Below are positions 1 to 5,153 of a stretch of 5,153 nt of DNA, in pieces. Each line of letters starts with the position of its first letter. The stretch's first letter is position 1. Made by a program: the position numbers and the translations under genes. The DNA comes from Alphaproteobacteria bacterium. GTDB lineage: Bacteria; Pseudomonadota; Alphaproteobacteria; UBA8366. The stretch covers positions 1-5,153 of the forward strand of contig JAOTYV010000318.1 of assembly GCA_029861675.1 (NCBI GenBank), in the 5' to 3' direction. The notes beneath the pieces are model-generated. The model searched no databases. It was not told where the DNA came from and saw only the letters and a program-made list of their open reading frames with translations.

Positions 1-2
1 GT

Positions 3-599
3 GCGGAGGCGCAGGACCGGACCGCGGCCGCGGTTGCAAGAACGCAGCTCTCGGACGTATTGGACCAACCGATCGATACGCTGAGCAAGGGATTCAAGCG
101 CCGCCTCGGGTTGGCGCAGGCATTGTTGCACGACCCTGAGGTCCTGATCCTCGACGAACCGACCGACGGGCTGGATCCCAATCAGAAGCACGAGGTACGT
201 ACGCTGATTCATGACATGGCCGGCGAAAAGGCGATCATCATCTCGACCCATATTCTGGAAGAGGTCGAGGCGGTCTGCAGCCGCGCGGTCATTATCGCCC
301 ATGGCCGCATCGTCGCCGACGACACGCCGGCCAATCTGGTCGCCCGTTCGCCCCGCCATAACGGCGTCCTGCTGTCCGCCAAGAACCTCGACGAAATCCG
401 CCCCCTCGTGGAGCGACTCAGCAACGTCGCGTCGGTTACCCGGGAAGACGGCAACCGGCTGTTCCTGCAATCGAAGGATGGACAGATGATTCTCGACGAC
501 GTCACCGGCGCGCTGCGGGAACACGCCGTGCAAATAGACGAGGTATCGGTCGAACACGGCCGACTGGATGAAGTCTTCCGCCAAATTACAACAGCTTGA
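3..599 (+). CDS. ABC transporter ATP-binding protein, GldA-like (5' partial)
   Basis: This is the C-terminal part of an ABC-type ATPase that powers the adjacent ABC-2 permease at the cytoplasmic face of the membrane. The frame is open from the window edge, and 198 codons are visible before TGA at 597-599. A TTG at 60 is not the real start, because the protein reads in from upstream as AEAQDRTAAAVARTQLSDVL, typical of the helical subdomain. Visible motifs are the ABC signature in the variant form LSKGFKRR (81-104), Walker B VLILDE (141-158), the D-loop DGLDPNQ just after it, and the H-loop histidine in ISTH (codon at 249). Walker A and the Q-loop lie upstream of the window. The LSKGFKRR..GLAQALLHDP and HILEEVEAVC stretches are characteristic of the GldA-type ATPase clade. 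After the nucleotide-binding domain comes an accessory C-terminal domain of about 95 residues, ending in the usual LDEVFRQIT. The family is certain and the GldA-like assignment is well supported by the next two genes. The transported substrate is unknown. Confidence 0.95.
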   Translation, partial: AEAQDRTAAAVARTQLSDVLDQPIDTLSKGFKRRLGLAQALLHDPEVLILDEPTDGLDPNQKHEVRTLIHDMAGEKAIIISTHILEEVEAVCSRAVIIAHGRIVADDTPANLVARSPRHNGVLLSAKNLDEIRPLVERLSNVASVTREDGNRLFLQSKDGQMILDDVTGALREHAVQIDEVSVEHGRLDEVFRQITTA

Positions 600-607
600 G
601 CCGAATC

Positions 608-1342
608 ATGCGCAACACCATCACAATTTTCCGCCGCGAAATGGTGAGCTATTTCGCCACGCCGGTGGCCTATGTTTTCATCGTCATATTCCTGGCCCTG
701 AACGGTGTCCTGACGTTCTACGTCGGCAATTTCTTCGGCCGGGATCAGGCGGACCTCACTGCGTTCTTTACGTTTCACCCCTGGCTCTACCTGTTTCTCA
801 TTCCCGCGCTATCGATGCGGCTGTGGGCCGAGGAACGGCGCACCGGCACCATCGAGTTGTCGATGACACTGCCGATTTCACTGCTCGACGCGGTGCTCGG
901 CAAATTTCTCGCCGCCTGGTGCTTCACCGGCATCGCCCTGGCGCTGACGTTCCCGATCTGGATCACCGTCAATTACCTCGGCAATCCGGACAATGGCGCG
1001 ATCCTCGCGGGCTATTTCGGCAGCCTGATGATGGCGGGCGGATTCCTCGCCATCGGCTCCTTCGTCTCGGCGCTTACCAAAAATCAGGTGATCGCCTTCG
1101 TGTTGTCGGCGACCCTGTGTTTCCTGTTCGTCGCGATGGGATCGAACATCGTGATCGGCTTTATGGAGAGCTGGGCAGGCATCGAGTTGATCGAGTTGAT
1201 GCGCCGCATGAGCGTCATGATCCATTTCAACGAAATCTCCAAAGGCGTGGTGGATCTGCGCGACATCGTCTATTTCGGCTCGATGATCGTGCTGTTCCTG
1301 TGCCTAAACCTAATCGCCATCGACAAACTTAAGGCATCTTGA
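608..1342 (+). CDS. ABC-2 type permease, GldF-like
   Basis: This is the membrane subunit of the exporter, a complete protein of 244 residues, normal length for the family. Six hydrophobic segments lie at about residues 17-39, 57-71, 100-122, 131-155, 160-186 and 218-238. Family-typical stretches are EMVSYFATPVAYVF at the N-terminus, HPWLYLFLIPALSMRLWAEE near residue 57, the coupling region ERRTGTIELSMTLPI, VLGKFLAAW, and SALTKNQVIAF before the fifth helix. The start is ambiguous. TTG at 596 is in frame and overlaps the ATPase stop (TTGA), while ATG at 608 lies 8 bases past that stop. I chose ATG because the family usually begins just before the TITIFRRE-like amphipathic stretch. No strong Shine-Dalgarno sequence precedes either start, which suggests translational coupling to the ATPase. 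The stop is TGA at 1340-1342. By family, the permease pairs with the upstream ATPase and the downstream GldG-like protein. The substrate cannot be read from the sequence. Confidence 0.92.
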   Translation: MRNTITIFRREMVSYFATPVAYVFIVIFLALNGVLTFYVGNFFGRDQADLTAFFTFHPWLYLFLIPALSMRLWAEERRTGTIELSMTLPISLLDAVLGKFLAAWCFTGIALALTFPIWITVNYLGNPDNGAILAGYFGSLMMAGGFLAIGSFVSALTKNQVIAFVLSATLCFLFVAMGSNIVIGFMESWAGIELIELMRRMSVMIHFNEISKGVVDLRDIVYFGSMIVLFLCLNLIAIDKLKAS

Positions 1343-1345
1343 GGA
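1341..1345 (+). promoter_or_regulatory. Ribosome binding site for the GldG-like gene
   Basis: GAGGA overlaps the TGA stop of the permease gene and sits 6 bases before ATG at 1352. A second ATG follows directly at 1355 at 9 bases. The site supports translation of the GldG-like gene coupled to the permease, with 1352 or 1355 as the start. Confidence 0.75.
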
Positions 1346-1351
1346 ATTCAA

Positions 1352-3268
1352 ATGATGATTCGCGGACTTCTCGAGAAAACAGGAGGCTGGCTGATCTTGG
1401 CCGTGGCCGCCGTCATCGCATTCTTTCTGGTCAACCTGGCCGTCGGCAACGTCGCCGGGATGCGCGCCGATCTCACGGAAGATCGCGTGTACACCCTGTC
1501 TCCGGGGACGGAAAACATTCTCACGAACCTGGATAAGCCGATTGCGCTTACCTTGTATTATTCCGCCAGCCTCGGCACGGCATCGCCGATTTATGGAAAT
1601 TACGCGACACGCGTGAAGGATATGCTGCGGGTATTTGAATCGGCCAGCGGCGGAAATCTTACGGTCACCATCAAGGACCCGAAGCCCTATTCGGAAATCG
1701 AAGACAAGGCAGTAGAGCTCGGGCTCCAAGGGATTCCGCTCGACCAAACCGGCGCGAAGGCATATTTCGGCCTTGCCGCGGCAACCGGGGAAAAGAACGA
1801 CTCGATTTCCTTCCTGCAGATCGAACGCGAGAACTTTTTGGAATACGACCTCGCGAGCGTCATTAATAAGTTGGGGACGGACCGGAAGACCGTCCTCGCG
1901 GTCCAAAGCTCGCGCCCCATCTTCGGCGATTTCCGGCTGCAAATGCGCGGCCTTCCCATGACGCCGACGGCGCTTGTCGAACAGTTGCGCGGCGCGTTCG
2001 ACGTCAAGCAGATCTTCTCGTTCGAAGACATCTGGGAGATCAAGCCGGACGTCCTGATGATCGTCCATCCCGGCGAGTTGGACGACCAGGAATACTATCA
2101 TCTCGATCAATATCTGCTGCGCGGCGGAAAGGCGCTGATCTTTGTCGATCCGTTCAATGAAACCGCCGCCGGCCGCCAACGCAGCCCGATGCCCGAGCGG
2201 ATCAAATCAGATTTGAAAAAGCTGCTCGACCATTGGGGTATCGAGATCACCGACGACAAGATCGCCGGCGATATGCGGTTCGCTCAATTGGTCAATGCGG
2301 GCAGCGCCCAGGAGGTCGTGCCGGCCCGGTTCCTGTCGTGGATGAAGATGAAAAAGGCAGCGTTCTCGGCCAAGGACGCGGTCACGTCGGACATCAATGT
2401 AATGCACATCCAAAGCGCCGGGATCATTACAAAGAAAGCCGACGCCGCGGTTACCCTCGAGCCGTTGATTGCGACGAGCACGCAAAGCCAGGCAATCGAT
2501 ATCAAGCTTCTCAATGGCGCGCGCCCGGAAATCTTGAAAATGCAGGAACAGTTCAAACCGTCCGGCAAATCCTTCACCGTCGCCGGCCGGATTCGCGGCC
2601 GCATTACAAGCCTTTTCCCCGACGGTCCGCCCAAGGAAAAAGCGGAGAAGGACGACAAACCCGACGCCAAATCGAAATCGGAAAAACCCGCGGCCAAGGC
2701 CAAGCCGAAGCCCGAAGTAAAGGCCGACAAGGCCGAGCGGACCCTGCCGGCGGCTGACGGCGCCAAACCGCCAGCCGACGGCGCCAAGCCGGCGGCAAAA
2801 AAACCTTCGGACCCGGTATCGAAGGCGCCCGCCGGTCCGGCACCGGCGTCTGGCGGCGGCGAGAAGGATGATAAGAAGGACGCGCCGAAAAAAGAAGCCG
2901 CTAAGGCGCCGCCGTTCATCGCCGAATCGACCAGGCCGATGAATGTGATCCTGGTGGCCGACGCCGACCTGCTGGAGGACCGGTTCTGGGTCCGCAAGCA
3001 GGAATTTTTCGGACAGCAGGTCCAGGTTCCTTTCGCGAACAACGCCGCCTTCGTGGTCAATGCGGTTGAAAATCTCGCGGGCGGCGATGACCTGATCAGC
3101 CTGCGGAGCCGCGGCACCGCGCGGCGGCCCTTCACCAAGATTGCCGAGTTGCGGCTTGCCGCGGACACCCGGTTCAGGACCGAGGAACAGCGGTTGCGGA
3201 ACAAGCTGACGGAAGCGGAAAAACGCCTGGCCGAGCTCAGCAAGAAAAAGGCGGACGGCAAATCGTAA
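1352..3268 (+). CDS. GldG-family ABC exporter auxiliary protein, main part (cut short by TAA)
   Basis: This 638-residue protein belongs to the GldG / ABC_transp_aux family, membrane-anchored proteins made together with GldA/GldF-type exporters. A membrane helix lies at about residues 12-34, followed by the family-typical LTEDRVYTLSPGTENIL (41-57). The N-terminal domain includes ENFLEYDLASVINKLG (160-175). The next region has SRPIFGD (187-193) and the DVLMIVHPGELDDQEYYHLDQYLLRGGKALIF-type core (about 233-264) ending in VDPFNE. Residues 426-521 are a Lys/Ala/Pro/Asp-rich insert without predicted fold. The family pattern then resumes with VILVADADLLEDRFWV (532-547) and NNAAFVVNAVENLAGGDDLI (563-582), and a charged coiled-coil stretch runs from about 605 to the end. 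The protein stops at KKKADGKS. Family members normally continue through the coiled coil into a second membrane helix. That missing end is found in the same frame just after the stop (3275-3508). It is therefore either an interrupted gene or a two-part version. The molecular function of the family is not established beyond association with the exporter. Confidence 0.9.
   Translation: MMIRGLLEKTGGWLILAVAAVIAFFLVNLAVGNVAGMRADLTEDRVYTLSPGTENILTNLDKPIALTLYYSASLGTASPIYGNYATRVKDMLRVFESASGGNLTVTIKDPKPYSEIEDKAVELGLQGIPLDQTGAKAYFGLAAATGEKNDSISFLQIERENFLEYDLASVINKLGTDRKTVLAVQSSRPIFGDFRLQMRGLPMTPTALVEQLRGAFDVKQIFSFEDIWEIKPDVLMIVHPGELDDQEYYHLDQYLLRGGKALIFVDPFNETAAGRQRSPMPERIKSDLKKLLDHWGIEITDDKIAGDMRFAQLVNAGSAQEVVPARFLSWMKMKKAAFSAKDAVTSDINVMHIQSAGIITKKADAAVTLEPLIATSTQSQAIDIKLLNGARPEILKMQEQFKPSGKSFTVAGRIRGRITSLFPDGPPKEKAEKDDKPDAKSKSEKPAAKAKPKPEVKADKAERTLPAADGAKPPADGAKPAAKKPSDPVSKAPAGPAPASGGGEKDDKKDAPKKEAAKAPPFIAESTRPMNVILVADADLLEDRFWVRKQEFFGQQVQVPFANNAAFVVNAVENLAGGDDLISLRSRGTARRPFTKIAELRLAADTRFRTEEQRLRNKLTEAEKRLAELSKKKADGKS
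2627..2914 (+). other. Low-complexity Lys/Ala/Pro-rich insert in the GldG-like protein
   Basis: These bases encode residues 426-521 of the GldG-like protein. They are dominated by Lys, Ala, Pro, Asp and Glu, with a Gly-rich patch (SGGGEKDDKKD) near the end. The stretch separates two recognisable blocks of the family and is most simply a long flexible linker. It lies between two membrane helices of the reconstructed protein, so it probably extends outside the cytoplasm, although topology is inferred. Confidence 0.75.
2753..2794 (+). repeat. Two-copy 21-base tandem repeat
   Basis: Two adjacent in-frame units, 2753-2773 and 2774-2794, encode ADGAKPP and ADGAKPA within the linker of the GldG-like protein. 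The units differ at a few positions. They suggest local duplication as one way the linker grew. Confidence 0.7.
3266..3268 (+). other. In-frame TAA that splits the GldG-like gene
   Basis: The codon before is TCG (Ser638) and the codons after are GCC GCG GTG. The frame stays open on both sides: positions 1352 and 3275 are in the same frame, and no other stop occurs until 3506. The downstream frame encodes the expected family C-terminus, so this one codon is the only thing separating two parts of one family-like protein. TAA is one substitution away from Lys, Gln, Glu and Ser codons that would fit the local sequence. It cannot be selenocysteine (TGA) or pyrrolysine (TAG). The base after it is G. 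Confidence 0.85.
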
Positions 3269-3274
3269 GCCGCG

Positions 3275-3508
3275 GTGACCAAGGCGGTCGAAACCACCGC
3301 GGCTCAGATCACCCAGGAGATATTGATCACCCGCAAGCAGCTGCGAAAAGTGCAACTGGCGTTGCGGGAAGACATCGAGGCGTTGGAGAGCGGCATCCGC
3401 TTCGCCAATATCGCCTTGATTCCCATCCTGGTCGGCCTCGTAGCGATCCTGCTGGGCGGCTTGCGGCTGCGGCGACGGACACAGGCGGTACATACCGCGG
3501 AAACATAA
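3275..3508 (+). CDS. C-terminal fragment of the GldG-like protein (coiled coil plus membrane helix)
   Basis: This 77-residue piece can start at GTG 3275, six bases after the TAA of the main part and in the same frame. It reads as the end of a charged helix (QEILITRKQLRKVQLALRED, residues 14-33), then ALESGIRFANIALIPILVGL leading into one membrane segment at about residues 43-62, and a basic tail LRLRRR. This order, the TRKxLRxVQ-type helix followed by FxNIxLxPxLV and an Arg-rich end, is the normal C-terminus of GldG-family proteins in proteobacteria. No Shine-Dalgarno sequence precedes the GTG, which argues against an independent gene. If it is made at all, reinitiation after the nearby stop or stop readthrough is more likely. 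A readthrough product would have 718 residues. Alternatively it is an untranslated remnant, or the stop is a sequence error. Confidence 0.8.
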   Translation: MTKAVETTAAQITQEILITRKQLRKVQLALREDIEALESGIRFANIALIPILVGLVAILLGGLRLRRRTQAVHTAET

Positions 3509-3509
3509 A

Positions 3510-3523
3510 TGGCCGTTTGGCCA
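3510..3523 (+). repeat. Short perfect inverted repeat before the BtuF-like gene
   Basis: TGGCC, a GTTT loop and GGCCA form a perfect 5-base-pair hairpin between the TAA at 3508 and the ribosome binding site at 3524. There is no T-run after it, so it is not a convincing terminator. It could modestly affect translation of the next gene or be chance. Confidence 0.35.
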
Positions 3524-3530
3524 AAGGCGG
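3524..3530 (+). promoter_or_regulatory. Ribosome binding site for the BtuF-like gene
   Basis: AAGGCGG, one mismatch from AAGGAGG, lies 7 bases before ATG at 3538. It decides the start against the in-frame TTG at 3517, which has no such site and would add seven residues outside the family pattern. Confidence 0.7.
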
Positions 3531-3537
3531 GCGCCGC

Positions 3538-4452
3538 ATGGTTCGAATAGCAAGCCTCCTGCCCAGTGCAACCGAGATCGTTGCCGCCCTGGGGTTCCAG
3601 GACGCCTTGGTGGCGCGCAGCCATGAATGCGATTTTCCGACCGGCGTTGACCGCCTGCCGCATTGCACCGCACCGAAGATTGCCCTGACCGGCGATTCCG
3701 CGGAAATCGACCGGCGGATCAAATCCGTCGTCGAACAGGGTCTTTCGGTCTACCGGGTCGACAGCGAGCGGCTGAAAACGCTTCGGCCCGATCTCATCGT
3801 GACCCAATCGCAATGCGAGGTCTGTGCGGTCAGCGAGATCGAATTGCGCAGCGCCCTTGAAGACTGGCTCGAGGACGCGCCGCGCATCGTCAGTTTGAAT
3901 CCGGAATCCCTGGCCGATATCTGGCGCGATTTCGGCAACGTCGCCGTTTCGCTCGGCGTTGCCGATCGCGGGGACGACCTGGTCCGGTCGCTCAAGGAGC
4001 GCATGGCCGCAATCGCGGCGCGGGCAGCCGCGCTGCCGGCCCGGCCCCGTGTCGCCTGCATCGAATGGATCGATCCTCTGATGGCGGGCGGCAATTGGAT
4101 GCCCGAACTGGTGACAATGGCGGGCGGACATAATCTATTCGGCGAACCGGGAAAACATTCGCCGTGGCTGTCGTGGGATGCGGTGGTGGCGGCGGATCCG
4201 GATGTTATCGTCATCCTGCCGTGCGGCTTCGGAATGGCGCGCGCCCGCACCGAGATGCCGTCATTGACCGGAAGGCGGGAATGGCCGGATCTGCGGGCGG
4301 TCCGCAGCAGTCGCGTCTGTATCGCCGACGGCCATCATTTTTTCAATCGCCCCGGACCCAGGATCGCTGAATCGCTGGAAATTCTGGCGGAGATGCTGCA
4401 TCCGGATGAATTTAACTTCGGCCATGAGGGTGTAGGCTGGGCGCCATTGTGA
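3538..4452 (+). CDS. Cobalamin-binding-protein family, BtuF-like, probably cytoplasmic
   Basis: This complete 304-residue protein belongs to the helical-backbone metal-receptor fold seen in periplasmic B12 and siderophore receptors such as BtuF. Databases usually name this subgroup cobalamin-binding protein, but I know of no firm proof of ligand. It opens directly with the first strand of the fold, MVRIASLLPSATEIVAALG, so there is no signal peptide or lipobox. Family blocks are SHECDFP (28-34), LRPDLIVTQSQCEVCAVS (82-99), IVSLNPESL (117-125), RVACIEWIDP (171-180), GGNWMPELVTMAGG (184-197), LPCGF (227-231) and the C-terminal FFNRPGPRIAESLEILAE (268-285). Cysteines at 31, 93, 96, 174 and 229 fall in these blocks and could form a metal or cofactor site (inference). 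It follows the exporter genes by 29 bases and probably shares their transcript. No B12 permease or ATPase is visible next to it, so a transport-receptor role is doubtful and a cytoplasmic binding or enzymatic role is equally possible. Confidence 0.88.
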   Translation: MVRIASLLPSATEIVAALGFQDALVARSHECDFPTGVDRLPHCTAPKIALTGDSAEIDRRIKSVVEQGLSVYRVDSERLKTLRPDLIVTQSQCEVCAVSEIELRSALEDWLEDAPRIVSLNPESLADIWRDFGNVAVSLGVADRGDDLVRSLKERMAAIAARAAALPARPRVACIEWIDPLMAGGNWMPELVTMAGGHNLFGEPGKHSPWLSWDAVVAADPDVIVILPCGFGMARARTEMPSLTGRREWPDLRAVRSSRVCIADGHHFFNRPGPRIAESLEILAEMLHPDEFNFGHEGVGWAPL

Positions 4453-4511
4453 TCGCCCCGCCGCGAGTCTAGAGTCCCTCCCTTTCCGGTCAGGGCGGCA
4501 AGAACTCAACA
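4453..4511 (+). other. Intergenic gap with no clear signal
   Basis: These 59 bases separate the BtuF-like gene from the MscS-like gene. I see no convincing terminator: CGCCC (4454-4458) can pair with GGGCG (4493-4497) only across a 34-base loop, and no T-run follows. I see no good -35/-10 pair and only a weak GGGCGG-type site too far from the ATG. Whether the channel gene joins the upstream transcript cannot be settled. Confidence 0.5.
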
Positions 4512-5153
4512 ATGTGCAAATTTCTTCAACGGTCCTTCTTCGTTCTGGTGTTCGGCATCCTCGCGGTGCCCCCTGCGGCGGCCGACGCACAAACCGACAC
4601 GGGCGCGACGACGACGGCAGACCTGGAACAACTGGTCGGCACACTCAAGGACGACGCAAAACGCAAGGCGTTCCTGAAGGAACTGCAGACGCTCGTCGAC
4701 GCGCAGAAAAAGACCGATGCGCGCAAGACGCAGCCAATCGGCACGCGATTGCTCGAAACCCTGTCGGACAAGGTGGAGAACACCGGCCAGCAACTCGCGA
4801 ATATCGCGGCGGCGCTGATCGATCTACCGAACTTGTTCGACTGGATCCAAAGCGCCGCTACAAACCCGGAAACCCGCAAAAAATGGCTGGCCATGCTCGC
4901 CAAATTGGCGGCCATCCTGTTCGCCGGGCTGGCCGGTGAGTGGATCGCTATCTGGCTGTTGCGCCGGCCCAGGGCGTCGCTGGAATCGCAATCGGCGGAT
5001 GGCTGGTGGCTCAACCTGGTCTTCGCCGTCCTACGCACCATTCTCGAATTGGTCGCGGTCGTCGCCTTTGCCGCCGCGGCATACGGCGCCATGGCCGTCG
5101 TCACGCCAAGCCGCGAAGGCCAGGTGGTCGCAATCGCCCTGATCAACGCTAGC
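4512..5153 (+). CDS. MscS-family mechanosensitive channel, YbiO-like, N-terminal part (3' partial)
   Basis: This frame is open from ATG 4512 to the window end, giving 214 codons without a stop. The first 24-26 residues form a signal peptide: a basic start (MCKFLQR), a hydrophobic core (FFVLVFGILAV) and a likely cleavage site in PPAAADAQ. Residues 36-67 are charged and helical (ADLEQLVGTLKDDAKRKAFL), followed by a polar, mostly helical periplasmic region. Membrane helices lie at about 126-150 and 170-198, and the visible part ends in VVAIALINAS. The order of signal peptide, a short helical domain with an LVxTLxDxxxRxxFLxxL-like pattern, and then several membrane helices matches the N-terminus of YbiO-type large MscS channels, which release solutes on hypo-osmotic shock. 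The conserved MscS pore helix and beta domain would lie past the window, so the family call is an inference from the N-terminus. No strong ribosome binding site precedes the ATG, but the signal peptide supports this start. Confidence 0.72.
   Translation, partial: MCKFLQRSFFVLVFGILAVPPAAADAQTDTGATTTADLEQLVGTLKDDAKRKAFLKELQTLVDAQKKTDARKTQPIGTRLLETLSDKVENTGQQLANIAAALIDLPNLFDWIQSAATNPETRKKWLAMLAKLAAILFAGLAGEWIAIWLLRRPRASLESQSADGWWLNLVFAVLRTILELVAVVAFAAAAYGAMAVVTPSREGQVVAIALINAS

Noticed and set aside
568..1332. 254-codon + frame overlapping the permease
   Set aside because: The translation is Arg/His-rich with no membrane or family pattern. The overlapping frame encodes an unmistakable ABC-2 permease.
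1310..2179. Minus-strand frame of 289 codons opposite the permease end and GldG-like start
   Set aside because: No recognisable motif, and it is fully opposite a well-supported gene. It is a shadow of codon bias.
3266..3268. Stop codon recoded as a special amino acid
   Set aside because: TAA is not used for selenocysteine or pyrrolysine, and the other genes in the window use TGA and TAA as ordinary stops.
2207..3673. Long minus-strand open frame of 488 codons opposite the GldG-like gene
   Set aside because: It has an Arg-rich, low-complexity translation with no domain pattern, and it mirrors the GC-rich codon bias of the + strand gene, whose family motifs are clear.
3304..4131. Minus-strand frame of 275 codons opposite the BtuF-like gene
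   Set aside because: No family pattern, and the + strand holds a complete gene with conserved blocks and a ribosome binding site.
4447..4473. Possible promoter TTGTGA / TCTAGA before the channel gene
   Set aside because: The spacing is only 15 bases and the -10-like box matches consensus at three of six positions, which is within chance.
4454..4497. Possible terminator pairing CGCCC with GGGCG
   Set aside because: The stem is only 5 base pairs with a 34-base loop and no T-run follows.
4526..5146. Minus-strand frame of 206 codons at the window end
   Set aside because: The Ser/Arg/Ala-rich translation lacks domain features. The + strand frame has a signal peptide, membrane helices and no stop over 214 codons.

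Overview
The window reads as chromosomal DNA from a GC-rich proteobacterium, most likely an alphaproteobacterium near Rhodospirillales. This placement is an inference from base composition, codon use and the gene families. All supported genes lie on the + strand and are packed tightly, with no RNA gene, insertion sequence, CRISPR array or phage-like feature.

The first two thirds (3-3508) is a GldA/GldF/GldG-type ABC exporter operon. It has the C-terminal part of the ATPase (Walker A lies before the window), a complete six-helix ABC-2 permease, and the large auxiliary membrane protein of the GldG family. The first junction is an overlap or a short gap and the second carries a clear ribosome binding site inside the previous stop region, so the three are probably co-translated. 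The GldG-like gene is the oddest object here. A single TAA at 3266-3268 interrupts an otherwise continuous reading frame, leaving a 638-residue main part and a 77-residue piece. That piece looks like the missing family C-terminus: the end of the coiled coil plus the second transmembrane helix. The main part also carries a Lys/Ala/Pro-rich insert of about 96 residues.

The next gene (3538-4452) follows after 29 bases. It encodes a 304-residue protein of the family annotated as cobalamin-binding protein, a BtuF-like helical-backbone metal-receptor fold. It has no signal peptide and carries a conserved CEVC motif, so it is probably cytoplasmic and not a classical periplasmic transport receptor. 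Its ribosome binding site is good, and it may be the last gene of the operon.

After a 59-base gap, a gene open to the window end (4512-5153) encodes the N-terminal 214 residues of an exported and membrane-anchored protein. It resembles the N-terminal region of YbiO-type MscS mechanosensitive channels. The channel domain itself lies past the window edge.

The genes do not form an obviously new system. The parts that merit follow-up are the split GldG-like gene, its charged insert, and the cysteine-rich BtuF-like protein directly downstream of the exporter.
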